Part shown: piece after piece, positions 1-7,940 of the stretch
Layout of the letters: every line of letters starts with the position of its first letter
How positions within the stretch are numbered: the first letter of the stretch is position 1
NCBI RefSeq assembly: GCF_017643905.1
Contig: NZ_JAEPMO010000001.1
Coordinates: 1-64,000 of the forward strand
DNA: 64,000 nucleotides
Reading direction: 5' to 3'
DNA from: Marivita sp.
Lineage (GTDB): Bacteria > Pseudomonadota > Alphaproteobacteria > Rhodobacterales > Rhodobacteraceae
The notes under the pieces: generated by a model
What the model was told of the DNA's origin: nothing
What the model saw: the letters and a program-made list of their open reading frames with translations, nothing else
Database searches by the model: none
Program-made: the position numbers and the translations under genes

Positions 1-262
1 AGGTGAGCGCGATCTGGAGCGAGCTGAGATAGGCTTTCCAGTAAAGATCGTCGGTGGTCAGGAACCAGAAGTTCTCAAAATCCAATTCGGAAAAGAACGT
101 TCTCAGACCGTCCCATCCCGCAGACAGATCAAGCTGCGGGAAATAGGGAGGACGGGCCAGTGCGACGTCCGAGAGCGAAATTTTGAGGACGATCGCAAAC
201 GGGATCAGAAACAGTGCGACCAGCCAGAGATAGGGCACCGCGATAAGGATGAAGCGGCGCAT
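1..262 (-). CDS. potH: Polyamine ABC transporter permease, PotB/PotH-like (partial)
   Basis: This is the N-terminal part of an inner-membrane permease; the rest lies beyond the left edge. The minus strand starts at ATG 262 and encodes MRRFILIAVPYLWLVALFLI, a short basic N-terminus followed by a first membrane helix. The following loop (ALARPPYFPQL) resembles PotB/PotH-type permeases. It begins three bases after the ATPase gene stops, so the ATPase, binding protein and permease form one operon. Its expected role is to form, with a second permease outside the window, the channel for putrescine or a related polyamine. The family call is firm from context; the exact substrate is inferred. Confidence 0.8.
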   Translation of the reverse strand, partial: MRRFILIAVPYLWLVALFLIPFAIVLKISLSDVALARPPYFPQLDLSAGWDGLRTFFSELDFENFWFLTTDDLYWKAYLSSLQIALT

Positions 263-265
263 CCC

Positions 266-1390
266 TTAGCGCTCCAACAGGACACCGGCGGTGTCTGTAA
301 AACTGATCCAGACCTGGTCTTCCCAGGTGATCTGCCGCCGCGACAAGCGGCGCGTGTTCGCGGTTTGCGCCTTTATGATAAGGCCCGTCGGCAATTCGAC
401 GTGATAGGTCGAGATGTTGCCCAGATACGCGATATCGAGCACCTTGCCCTGCAGCTTGTTGGCGGCGTCCTGCGGTTCTTCGGTGCTGATGGCGACCTTT
501 TCGGGGCGGATGGCGAAATGGATTTCCTGCCCGGCGTCGAATTTGGTGGTGGTTGTGCCAATGATGTCGGGCTGACCTTCTGCCCACTGCGTGGCGACCT
601 TTTCGCCATTGGGCTTGGCGCGGCCCGAGATGATGTTCACGTCGCCGATAAAGTCGGCCACGTAGACCGAATTCGGAGCTTCGTAGATCTGGGCTGGGGT
701 GGCGACCTGAATGATCTGGCCTTCGTCCATGACAGCGACGCGGCTTGCCACGGTCATGGCTTCTTCCTGATCGTGGGTCACGATCACGAAGGTGGTGCCG
801 GTCTTTTCCTGAATGTCCATCAGCTCGAACTGGGTGTCCTGGCGCAGCTTCTTGTCGAGCGCGCCGAGCGGTTCATCGAGGAGGAGCAGTTTCGGGGCTT
901 TGGCCAGGGAGCGGGCGAGTGCCACGCGCTGCCGCTGGCCGCCGGAAATCTGGTGGGGTTTGCGCTTGGCGAATTTGCTCAGGCGCGTGAGGCGCAGCAT
1001 CTCTTCGACGCGCGCTGCAATGGTGTCCTTGTCCTTGCCTTCGCGCTTGAGGCCGAAGGCGATGTTTTCCCAGACGCTGAGATGGGGAAACAGGGCATAG
1101 GACTGGAACATCATGTTCACCGCCCGTTTGTTCGGCGGGATCTTGGCCATGTCCTGACCTGCAATGAAAATCTGGCCTTCCGTCGGTGCCTCAAACCCGG
1201 CCAGCATACGCATCATCGTGGTTTTGCCGCATCCGGACGGCCCAAGCAGGGCAAAGAATTCCCGGGTGTAGATGTCCTGTGTCAGGTTGTCGATGGCGGT
1301 GAAATCACCGAACCGTTTCGTGACATTCTTGAATTGGATGAGCGGTTTCTCGTTGGGGTCTTCCCAAGGAGCGAAAACGGTTTGCGACAC
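266..1390 (-). CDS. potG: Polyamine ABC transporter ATP-binding protein
   Basis: This is the ATPase subunit of a polyamine importer, about 374 residues. It shows Walker A (GPSGCGKTT), the Q-loop (MMFQSYALFPHLSVWENIAFGL), the signature ISGGQRQRVALARSLA, Walker B (LLLLDEPLGALD) and the switch His (VTHDQEEA). A C-terminal TOBE-like domain follows (FAIRPEKVAI). The ORF track extends it to 1453, but GGAGG stands eight bases before a GTG at 1390 and the protein then begins VSQTVFAPWEDPNEKPLI, so GTG 1390 is the preferred start. It lies between the binding-protein gene and the permease gene. It energises uptake at the cytoplasmic face. Confidence 0.93.
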   Translation of the reverse strand: MSQTVFAPWEDPNEKPLIQFKNVTKRFGDFTAIDNLTQDIYTREFFALLGPSGCGKTTMMRMLAGFEAPTEGQIFIAGQDMAKIPPNKRAVNMMFQSYALFPHLSVWENIAFGLKREGKDKDTIAARVEEMLRLTRLSKFAKRKPHQISGGQRQRVALARSLAKAPKLLLLDEPLGALDKKLRQDTQFELMDIQEKTGTTFVIVTHDQEEAMTVASRVAVMDEGQIIQVATPAQIYEAPNSVYVADFIGDVNIISGRAKPNGEKVATQWAEGQPDIIGTTTTKFDAGQEIHFAIRPEKVAISTEEPQDAANKLQGKVLDIAYLGNISTYHVELPTGLIIKAQTANTRRLSRRQITWEDQVWISFTDTAGVLLER

Positions 1391-1417
1391 TTCAGGCACC
1401 TCCGAACCAAGACTGGA

Positions 1418-1442
1418 TCCGGCGGGGAAGCCCCCCGCCGGA
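1418..1442 (-). promoter_or_regulatory. Intercistronic stem-loop between binding-protein and ATPase genes
   Basis: TCCGGCGGGG pairs perfectly with CCCCGCCGGA over a five-base loop. It sits just after the binding-protein stop and before the ATPase ribosome site, with no T-run. Such hairpins after ABC binding-protein genes commonly stabilise the upstream message or reduce read-through, giving an excess of binding protein. That role is inferred. Confidence 0.65.
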
Positions 1443-1459
1443 CAAAAGAGCACGTGCGA

Positions 1460-2545
1460 TCAGGTGCCCGACTTGACCTTGGTCCACATGCGCGTCAGCG
1501 ACCGCTGTTCGGCAGGGGGGAACGGTGTTGTGGTGTAGAGCTTTTCGAGTGTTGCGTCGTCCGGATAGATGGCCGTGTCGCCGATAACGTCTTCGTTGAG
1601 AAACTCTTTCGACGAGGCGTTACCATTGGCATAGTACACATAGTTTGACGCCTGCGCCATGTTTTGCGCGTCCATCATGAAGTTCAGGAACACATGGGCG
1701 GCCTCGGGATTTGGGGCATCGACCGGAATGGCCATCTGGTCGAACCACATCAATGCACCCTCAACCGGCGGATTGTAGGCGATATTTATTCCGTTGTTCG
1801 CTTCGGATGCACGATCACGTGCAATCAGCACATCGCCAGACCAGCCAAACGCAACGCAGATGTCCCCGTTCGCGAGAGCGTTCAAGTATTCCGAACTGTG
1901 GAATTTCTGGATGTAGGGACGCACGCCCATCAGAACTTCTTCGGCTTTTGCAAGCGCTTCGTCATCCTTGCGGTCGGGGTCGAGGCCGGCATAGGCCAGC
2001 GCAGCGGGAACGACTTCGACCGGAGCGTCGAGGAAGTGTACGCCGCAGGATGCCAGCTTTTCCATGTTTTCCGGGTTAAACACGAGGTCGAGCGACGCAA
2101 TCGGCGCATCTGCGCCAAGAATTTCGGTCACTTTGTCGACATTTACACCAATCCCGGTCGTGCCCCACATGTAGTTGACCGAGTATTCGTTTCCGGGATC
2201 GTACTTGTCAGTACGTGCCGCAATAACGTCCCACATGTTGCTGATGTTGGGCAGTTTAGACTTGTCGAGTTTCTGGAACGAGCCTGCCGCGATCTGACGC
2301 TGAAGGAACGTCCCCGTCGGTACGACGACATCGTAGCCGGAGCCGCCTGCCAGCATTTTGGTTTCAAGAAGTTCGTTGCTGTCGAACACGTCGTAGATCA
2401 GGTCGATGCCGGTTTCTTCCTCGAACTTTGTGAGCAGTTCTTCGTCGATGTAGTCAGACCAGTTGTAGACGCGCACTTCCTCTGCGTGGGCGAGTGAGGC
2501 CATAAGTGCTGCACCTGCGGTCATCGTCAGCAGATGGATTTTCAT
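1460..2545 (-). CDS. potF: Periplasmic polyamine (putrescine)-binding protein
   Basis: This is the extracytoplasmic solute-binding protein of the importer, 361 residues from ATG 2545. The longer ORF in the track (start 2602) would place 19 residues before a clear signal peptide, MKIHLLTMTAGAALMASLAHA, which has GGGAGA in front, so the shorter start is chosen. The mature protein opens EEVRVYNWSDYIDEELLTKFEEETG, the hallmark of the PotD/PotF family, and contains GGSGYDVVVPTG and MWGTTGIGVN. It is first in the operon and faces the GntR regulator divergently. The substrate is probably putrescine, inferred from the neighbouring aminotransferase; spermidine or another diamine cannot be excluded. 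Confidence 0.92.
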   Translation of the reverse strand: MKIHLLTMTAGAALMASLAHAEEVRVYNWSDYIDEELLTKFEEETGIDLIYDVFDSNELLETKMLAGGSGYDVVVPTGTFLQRQIAAGSFQKLDKSKLPNISNMWDVIAARTDKYDPGNEYSVNYMWGTTGIGVNVDKVTEILGADAPIASLDLVFNPENMEKLASCGVHFLDAPVEVVPAALAYAGLDPDRKDDEALAKAEEVLMGVRPYIQKFHSSEYLNALANGDICVAFGWSGDVLIARDRASEANNGINIAYNPPVEGALMWFDQMAIPVDAPNPEAAHVFLNFMMDAQNMAQASNYVYYANGNASSKEFLNEDVIGDTAIYPDDATLEKLYTTTPFPPAEQRSLTRMWTKVKSGT

Positions 2546-2592
2546 GAGGTTCTCCCGTTGATCCCAAGGCACTTGTGGCCCTGTGGATTTGA

Positions 2593-2608
2593 ATTTGATC
2601 AAATCTTG
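2593..2608. promoter_or_regulatory. Putative operator, copy 1 (ATTTGATCAAATCTTG)
   Basis: The core TTTGATCAAA is a perfect 10-bp palindrome in the divergent gap between the binding-protein gene and the GntR gene. A copy with 14 of 16 bases identical (ATTTGATCATATTTTG) lies upstream of the aminotransferase gene. The shared site suggests joint control, most simply by the adjacent GntR protein. The binding factor is inferred. Confidence 0.55.
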
Positions 2609-2723
2609 CCCGATCTGGCAATAGTTGAGATGTTTTCATGCTCGTCGGGAACGTGCAAGATGACTTGTCAGAGGCAGGCATTCAGGCATTGTGCTCAAAG
2701 ACTCAGCAGTTCGTGAGGTGGGA

Positions 2724-3395
2724 ATGGCGGGACAGACATCGTTGAAGCCAATCGCAGAATCGATCCGTCTGCCGGCGCATGAACTGGTCTATCGTCAATT
2801 GCGCGATCAGGTCCTGTTCGGAGAGTTTGAGCCGGGCCAGCCTGTGACGATCCAGGGATTGACCGAGGCGCTGGGCGTTGGAATGACGCCGGTTCGCGAA
2901 GCGCTGCGCCGGCTGACCGCCGAAGGCGCGCTCGAATTTCTGGGTAATCGCAGAATCGCTGTACCTGTGCTTAATGCGCAGGCGATAGATGAATTGAGCA
3001 TTGCCAGAAAGGCGTTGGAGCCGGAACTGGCCCGGCGTGCGGCGCAACTGGCCACTTCAGCGGATGTGGTACGGCTCGCGGAAATCGACCAGCGGCTTGA
3101 TGCTGCAATTCGCAGGGGAGATGTGCATCGCTACCTTGTCGAGAACCACAGCTTTCACGCGGAACTGAACGTACTCGCGCAGGCGCCGATCCTGACTGAA
3201 ATGGTGGATCGGCTGTGGTTGCGGTTCGGTCCGTCGCTGCGGGTCGTCTGTGGCCAATTCGGAACGCGGAACCTCCCGGACCGTCACAAGGATGTGTTGG
3301 CTGCCCTAGGGTCAAACAACGGAGATGCTGCGGCAGAGGCGATGATGGGCGATGTAGCGCAGGGTATGGAACAAATCCGGCAGGGTCTTGCCTGA
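2724..3395 (+). CDS. GntR-family transcriptional regulator, FCD subgroup
   Basis: This is a DNA-binding regulator of 223 residues. Residues around 20-80 form the winged helix-turn-helix (ELVYRQLRDQVLFGEFEPGQPV, then GMTPVREALRRLTAEGALE). The remainder is the all-helical FCD ligand domain, with conserved acidic and His positions (ARKALEPELA, FHAELNVLAQ, HKDVLAAL). GAGG five bases before ATG 2724 favours this start over 2691. It is divergent from the polyamine importer and directly upstream of the aminotransferase, so it probably controls polyamine uptake and catabolism. A 16-bp motif repeated on both sides of the gene is the likely operator. Confidence 0.88.
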   Translation: MAGQTSLKPIAESIRLPAHELVYRQLRDQVLFGEFEPGQPVTIQGLTEALGVGMTPVREALRRLTAEGALEFLGNRRIAVPVLNAQAIDELSIARKALEPELARRAAQLATSADVVRLAEIDQRLDAAIRRGDVHRYLVENHSFHAELNVLAQAPILTEMVDRLWLRFGPSLRVVCGQFGTRNLPDRHKDVLAALGSNNGDAAAEAMMGDVAQGMEQIRQGLA

Positions 3396-3413
3396 TTCGA
3401 TTGACTCCAAATA

Positions 3414-3429
3414 ATTTGATCATATTTTG
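3414..3429. promoter_or_regulatory. Putative operator, copy 2 (ATTTGATCATATTTTG)
   Basis: This is the second copy of the motif found at 2593-2608, differing at two positions, in the 65-bp gap before the aminotransferase gene. Its position just upstream of the ribosome site fits a repressor site. Confidence 0.5.
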
Positions 3430-3460
3430 TCGGCAGCCCTCCGGAAAAGGATCTGTCCCC

Positions 3461-4864
3461 ATGGCCACCATCACCAACCACATGCCCACATCCGAACTTC
3501 AGGCCCTCGATGCGGCGCATCACATGCATCCGTTTACGCATGGTGTGGGGCTTGGCGCAAAAGGGGCGCGTGTCATCACGCGGGCCGATGGCGTGTGGCT
3601 GACTGACAGCGACGGTCATCGCATTCTGGACGGGATGGCGGGTCTTTGGTGTGTCAATATCGGCTACGGCCGCAAGGAACTGGCACAGGTTGCCGCGCGG
3701 CAGATGGAAGAGCTGCCCTTCTACAACACGTTCTTTCAGACCACCCATGTGCCGGCCATTGCTTTGTCTCAAAAGCTTGCCGAACTGGCGCCTGAGGGGT
3801 TCAATCAGGTCTTCTTTGCCGGGTCCGGGTCCGAGGCGAATGACACCAACCTGCGTATGGTGCGCACCTACTGGGCTGAAAAAGGCCAGCCGGACCGGAA
3901 CATCGTGATCTCGCGGTGGAACGCCTATCACGGCTCGTCTGTTGGCTCCGGGTCACTGGGGGGCATGAAGGGCATGCACATGCAGGGCGGTCTGCCGATC
4001 CCCAACATCCACCATATCGACCAGCCGAACTGGTGGGCCGAAGGGGGTGACATGACGCCCGAGGAATTTGGGCTCGAGCGCGCCCGTCAGCTTGAAGCGG
4101 CGATTGAGGAACTTGGCCCGGACCGGGTTGCGGCCTTTATCGCTGAACCGGTGCAGGGTGCGGGTGGCGTGATCGTTCCGCCCGAAACCTACTGGCCCGA
4201 GATTCAGCGCATCGTCGACAAATACGGCATTCTTCTGATCGCGGACGAGGTGATCTGCGGCTTCGGGCGCACGGGCAATTAGTTCGGATCGCAGACCATG
4301 AACATCCGCCCGCATATCATGACCATCGCGAAAGGGCTTAGCTCGGGGTATCAGCCGATTGGTGGTTCGCTGATTTGTGACGAGGTCGCCGAAGTCATCA
4401 ACAACGTCGAATTCAACCACGGTTACACCTATTCCGGCCACCCGGTCGCCTGTGCCGTGGCGTTGGAGAACCTCCGGATTCTGGGCGAGGAAGGCATTGT
4501 GACCCGCGTGCGCGAACAGACTGCGCCGTACCTGAAGGAAAAGTTCGAATCCCTGACCGAGCATCCACTTGTGGGTGAGGCTAAGATCGTTGGTATGATG
4601 GGGTCAATTGCCCTGACGCCGGACAAGTCCTCGCGTGCTGCCTTCGAAGCGGAGGCCGGAACCGTGGGCTTTGTCTGCCGGGAACGCTGCTTTGCGAATA
4701 ACCTGATCATGCGCCATGTCGGCGACCGGATGATCATCTCTCCGCCGCTGGTGATTTCGCATGACGAGATCGACATGCTTATCCAACGGGCGTGGCAGTC
4801 ACTGGACGAATGTCATGTGCGGTTGAAGGATGAGGGCCTGATGAAGGCGCGGGTTGCGAGTTAG
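3461..4864 (+). pseudogene. Class III aminotransferase (putrescine-pyruvate type), interrupted by in-frame TAG
   Basis: This is a PLP-dependent omega-aminotransferase of the SpuC-like group, expected to transfer the amino group of putrescine or a similar amine to pyruvate. The start is ATG 3461 after AAGGA. Family motifs are present: DGMAGLWCVNIGYGR, FFAGSGSEANDTNLRM, the YHGSS loop, and LIADEVICGFGRTGN. A TAG at 4280-4282 then replaces the Trp of the conserved GRTGNWFG motif, and the frame resumes at once (FGSQTMNIRPHIMTIAKGLSSGYQPIGG) to a normal TAG at 4864, 467 residues if read through. The PLP-binding Lys (IAKGLSSG) lies after the stop, so the upstream piece alone cannot work. A single G-to-A change explains it. 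It is either a real nonsense mutation or a sequencing error. Confidence 0.88.
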
Positions 4865-4868
4865 GGGC

Positions 4869-4913
4869 GCGAAACCATCGATGGTTTCGCTGAAATGCGT
4901 TGACGCATTTCAG
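4869..4913. terminator. Double palindrome between convergent genes
   Basis: Two adjoining inverted repeats fill the gap. The first is the 22-bp perfect palindrome GCGAAACCATCGATGGTTTCGC (4869-4890). The second is CTGAAATGCG-TTGA-CGCATTTCAG (4890-4913), a 10-bp stem with a four-base loop, whose end overlaps the TGA of the FadR-type gene. The location between converging genes suggests a bidirectional terminator. The paired-palindrome form also resembles a dispersed intergenic repeat. Confidence 0.6.
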
Positions 4914-5680
4914 CCCTTGGCAAGCGTGTGCTCATATCTCCGCCGCGCCACCGCCTCATGCGCCTCTGCCTTGCGGTTGTCCGCGAGGCAGGATTCCACA
5001 TAGGTCAGGTGATCCACCACAGCCTTGCGCGCTGCTTCGGGGTCCCGCGCCTGAAGGGCGTCGTTGATGGTGCGGTGCTGGTCCAGAAGGGTTACGCGCG
5101 TTGTCTTTTGCCGGAACACGATCTGCCGGTTGTAGAACACGCCCTCGCGCAGGAGCTGGTACATCGACCGCATCATATGGAGCATGATGACGTTATGGCT
5201 GGCTTCTATGATGCTGAGGTGAAATTCCGCATCCAATGCCGCCTCGTCCGCTGGATTGCGCTTTTGATGCGCAGCCTCCATGCGTTCGAACACTGTATTG
5301 ATGACCTTGAGGTCTGTGTCTGACGCCAGACGCGCCGCGCGTTCGGCTGCCAGCCCCTCCATGTCACGGCGGAAGGACAGGTAGTCGAACACCGCCTCGT
5401 CGTGGTTGGCAAAGAGCTGGATCAGCGCGTCGGAAAAGGCAGAGCCCAACACGTCGGCCACGTAGACCCCGGCGCCTGCGCGGCTGGTGAGCAGACCACG
5501 CTCCGACAGGTCGGCGATGGATTCCCGCAATGACGGGCGCGAGACATTCAGCCGTTCCGCCAGTTCCCGTTCGGATGGCAGGCGCTCACCCGGCCGCAGG
5601 ATGCCCTGCAGGATCAGCTTTTCGATCTGGCGGGTGACCGAAGTTGAGAGTTTTTCCGGGGTGACAGGCTGAAAGGGCAT
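4910..5680 (-). CDS. FadR-type GntR transcriptional regulator (FCD domain)
   Basis: This is a 256-residue DNA-binding regulator. The N-terminal winged helix is classic (GILRPGERLPSERELAERLNVSRPSLRESIADLSERGLL). The FCD ligand domain follows, with AERAARLAS, FHLSIIEASHNVIM and DQHRTINDAL, the last carrying a typical metal-ligand His. It belongs to the PdhR/LldR/GlcC-like branch that senses small organic acids; the ligand here is unknown. A symmetric GGTCA-N7-TGACC site lies just upstream, suggesting autoregulation. It converges on the aminotransferase and follows moaE, neither of which identifies its target genes. Confidence 0.9.
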   Translation of the reverse strand: MPFQPVTPEKLSTSVTRQIEKLILQGILRPGERLPSERELAERLNVSRPSLRESIADLSERGLLTSRAGAGVYVADVLGSAFSDALIQLFANHDEAVFDYLSFRRDMEGLAAERAARLASDTDLKVINTVFERMEAAHQKRNPADEAALDAEFHLSIIEASHNVIMLHMMRSMYQLLREGVFYNRQIVFRQKTTRVTLLDQHRTINDALQARDPEAARKAVVDHLTYVESCLADNRKAEAHEAVARRRYEHTLAKG

Positions 5681-5702
5681 GATGCTCGTGGCTGGTTGAA
5701 TT

Positions 5703-5719
5703 GGTCAAATCATATGACC
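5703..5719. promoter_or_regulatory. Putative autoregulatory operator GGTCA-N7-TGACC
   Basis: The inverted repeat GGTCA AATCATA TGACC lies 22 bases upstream of the FadR-type gene start. GntR/FCD regulators commonly bind short inverted repeats of the TGGT..ACCA kind close to their own promoters, so this is the best operator candidate. It is inferred from symmetry and position only. Confidence 0.5.
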
Positions 5720-5738
5720 GATTTGCACAGCGGACAAG

Positions 5739-6185
5739 CTACCACCGCGTGAGCGCGTCTTCGTCTTCGTCTTTCGCGGCCACCCAATTGGTTTCCCCGG
5801 TCGTCGCGTGCTCTTTCTTCCAGAACGGTGCGCGGGACTTGAGGTAGTCCATCAGGTATTCCGCAGCTTCGAAGGCGTCCTTGCGGTGTGGGGCGGCGGT
5901 GGCGACCATCATGATCTTTTCGCCCGGCTCCATCCGGCCATAGCGGTGGATCACCAGAACATCCCCCAAGGACCAGCGCGAAACAGCTTCGGCAGCGATA
6001 CCCTCCAGCGCTTTCTGGGTCATGCCGGGATAATGTTCGATCTCCATCGCGTCGAGCCCACCATTGCCAAAATCCCGCACCACGCCGGTGAAGGTGACGA
6101 CGGCGCCCATATCATGGCGGCCAGAGGCAAAGGCTTCGGCCTCTGCGCCAAAGTCGAACGGGGGTTCCTGGACAACGATCCGCAT
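5739..6185 (-). CDS. moaE: Molybdopterin synthase catalytic subunit
   Basis: This is the large subunit of molybdopterin synthase, 148 residues, which converts cyclic pyranopterin monophosphate to molybdopterin with sulfur carried by MoaD. Recognisable motifs are GAVVTFTGVVRD, LEIEHYPGM-like MEIEHYPGMTQKALEGIA, VLVIHRYGRMEPGE and APHRKDAFEAAEYLMDYLKSRAPFWKKE; the last holds the catalytic Lys region. Its ATG shares one base with the moaD stop (TGATG), indicating translational coupling. The product is cytoplasmic. Length is normal for the family. Confidence 0.96.
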   Translation of the reverse strand: MRIVVQEPPFDFGAEAEAFASGRHDMGAVVTFTGVVRDFGNGGLDAMEIEHYPGMTQKALEGIAAEAVSRWSLGDVLVIHRYGRMEPGEKIMMVATAAPHRKDAFEAAEYLMDYLKSRAPFWKKEHATTGETNWVAAKDEDEDALTRW

Positions 6186-6430
6186 CAGCCACCCGTCATC
6201 GGCGGAAAGAAGGCCACTTCCCGTGCGCCCTTGATCGACGCGTCGAAGTCAGTGAGTTCCTGATCGACGGCGACCCGCAGTGCACTCAGGTCGGAAAAGG
6301 CGAGGTCATAGCGGTCTTCGCGGGCGCGCAGTTCGGCAACAAGATCGGCCACGGTTTCTGCGTCGGTCGTTACCGTTTCCTTGGGCAGTCCGATCCGTTC
6401 ACGGACCCATGCGAAGTACAACACATCCAT
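6185..6430 (-). CDS. moaD: Molybdopterin synthase sulfur carrier subunit
   Basis: This is an 81-residue ubiquitin-like sulfur carrier. It ends in the obligatory Gly-Gly (FFPPMTGG), which is activated as thiocarboxylate and inserted in the MoaE active site. The N-terminus MDVLYFAWVRERIGLPKETV matches the family beta-grasp start. It is coupled to moaE by a TGATG overlap and follows pgsA by four bases, as in related genomes. Confidence 0.95.
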   Translation of the reverse strand: MDVLYFAWVRERIGLPKETVTTDAETVADLVAELRAREDRYDLAFSDLSALRVAVDQELTDFDASIKGAREVAFFPPMTGG

Positions 6431-6434
6431 CTGC

Positions 6435-7094
6435 TCAGTCCCTCAAAAACGGCGCGGCCTTGCGGAAATAATCCCAGCCCGTGATCAATGTCAGGAAGGC
6501 CGCAAGCCAGAGCAGTACGATGCCGACATTGCCCGCCCAGACCATTCCGGCATGTTTCCACCAGAGACCATGCAGGTCTTCTATTTCGCCCATCATGACG
6601 CCCTGGAATATCTCGGCACTCATGCCCATGGCAGACATACCAAGGTAGTGTTCGAAAACGCCCTGCGCAAAAAGCACTGCGATGGCGACCATCTGGAGTG
6701 TGGTTTTCCACTTGGCCAGCGGCGTGACCTTGAGCGTACCAGCCGTGTCGCCCAGAAATTCGCGCAGGCCCGAGACGAACACTTCGCGGAACAGAATGAA
6801 GGTTGCAGGCAGGACCAGCCATGGCGACATCGACGAATAGCCGACGATGACCATCAGCGCGATCACGACCATCGCTTTGTCCGCAATCGGATCGAGCATC
6901 GCACCCAGCTTGCTTTCCTGTTTCCAGGCGCGGGCGAGATAGCCGTCGAACCAGTCGGTGACGGCTGCGGTCACGAAAAGCACCAAGGCGAACCAATCCG
7001 CCGCCGGACGTGAGAAATAAAGGAACATAAGGGCCACACCCGGCGCAGCCAGCAGGCGCAGGACAGTCAGGATATTTGGCACCGTCATGGTCAT
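6435..7094 (-). CDS. pgsA: CDP-diacylglycerol-glycerol-3-phosphate 3-phosphatidyltransferase
   Basis: This inner-membrane enzyme, 219 residues, makes phosphatidylglycerol phosphate from CDP-diacylglycerol and glycerol 3-phosphate. The CDP-alcohol phosphotransferase signature DG(x)2AR(x)8G(x)3D(x)3D is complete (DGYLARAWKQESKLGAMLDPIAD). Several hydrophobic segments surround it, including one at the N-terminus (NILTVLRLLAAPGVALMFLYF). The gene heads the pgsA-moaD-moaE run. Alternative assignment to another CDP-alcohol transferase is unlikely given the N-terminal PNILTVLR motif. Confidence 0.93.
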   Translation of the reverse strand: MTMTVPNILTVLRLLAAPGVALMFLYFSRPAADWFALVLFVTAAVTDWFDGYLARAWKQESKLGAMLDPIADKAMVVIALMVIVGYSSMSPWLVLPATFILFREVFVSGLREFLGDTAGTLKVTPLAKWKTTLQMVAIAVLFAQGVFEHYLGMSAMGMSAEIFQGVMMGEIEDLHGLWWKHAGMVWAGNVGIVLLWLAAFLTLITGWDYFRKAAPFLRD

Positions 7095-7184
7095 GACCCT
7101 TACCTATCGCGCCAAAGAGTGACTGAAAAGGCGACGTTTTGATGTTTTCCAAACTTCGCTCATCCGTCCCTACTATGTGCCGTG

Positions 7185-7931
7185 TCAGGCGTCGGTCTTT
7201 GACGGTGGCGCGGCGCGGCGCAACATATCGACATAGCGCGCCCGTGCCTCGGGCAATGGCTTGCCCACCTGGCCTGCTGCCAGTTTGTGTTCGAGGAAAT
7301 AGCCTGTGAGTCGCAAAGCGTCGGCAATGTCGGTCGTCTCTGTTGCGCCGCCCTCGCGCAATGCGTCGGGAAGGGGCAGAAGCCTGTCTGCCCAGTCGCC
7401 CGCGCCCTTGGCAGACACGGCGCGGCCGGATTTGGGCGACACGTAGATCAAGCCGTCTGTCGCTCCGGTGACAGCGCAAGAGCTCAGGTCGAGGCCATAG
7501 CCCAGATCGTCAAGAAGCGCGGTTTCCCAGCGCAGATAGGCCAAGGGCCAAAGGTCGGTTTGGTCCAGAAGGTCCAAGAGGTTCTGCGTTTGGGCATAAA
7601 GCACGGGGTGCGGTTCGCGCTCGGGCAGGACGAACGCCAAAAGCGCAAGCGCGGCGTTCAGCCCAGCCAGCGTCGTCCGCTTCTGCATGGCAATCGCCGC
7701 GCGGGAGCGTTGCAGTTCGACGGTAAAGCTGCCCAGATGGTCCTCAAGCCGTGCGCGCCATGCCAGATCAAGCTGCGCACCGGGTTGCAGGATCGGCGCG
7801 ACCTTGCGCGATGCGCCACCGCGCACAACACCCGCGTGCCGCCCGCGTTCGGGGGTGAACACGTCGATGATCATGGAGCTTTCGCCGTGTCGGCGACTGC
7901 TCAAAAGGATGCCTGTATCGCGCCAGTCCAT
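7185..7931 (-). CDS. recO: DNA repair protein RecO
   Basis: This recombination mediator of 248 residues works with RecR to load RecA on SSB-coated gaps. The N-terminal OB-fold begins [39 protein letters not shown], typical of RecO. The helical C-terminal half contains the [18 protein letters not shown] segment characteristic of the family and ends in a basic tail. It is last in the pdxJ-to-recO run, nine bases after the DUF1491 gene. Confidence 0.95.
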   Translation of the reverse strand: MDWRDTGILLSSRRHGESSMIIDVFTPERGRHAGVVRGGASRKVAPILQPGAQLDLAWRARLEDHLGSFTVELQRSRAAIAMQKRTTLAGLNAALALLAFVLPEREPHPVLYAQTQNLLDLLDQTDLWPLAYLRWETALLDDLGYGLDLSSCAVTGATDGLIYVSPKSGRAVSAKGAGDWADRLLPLPDALREGGATETTDIADALRLTGYFLEHKLAAGQVGKPLPEARARYVDMLRRAAPPSKTDA

Positions 7932-7940
7932 GACGGGATC

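Noticed and set aside
365-1648. Long plus-strand ORF (427 residues) over the potG gene
   Set aside because: It is a shadow frame opposite potG with no domain, and the potG frame has all ABC ATPase motifs. The same applies to other long shadows such as 38090-39397 opposite smc and 15860-17605 opposite the RSH gene.
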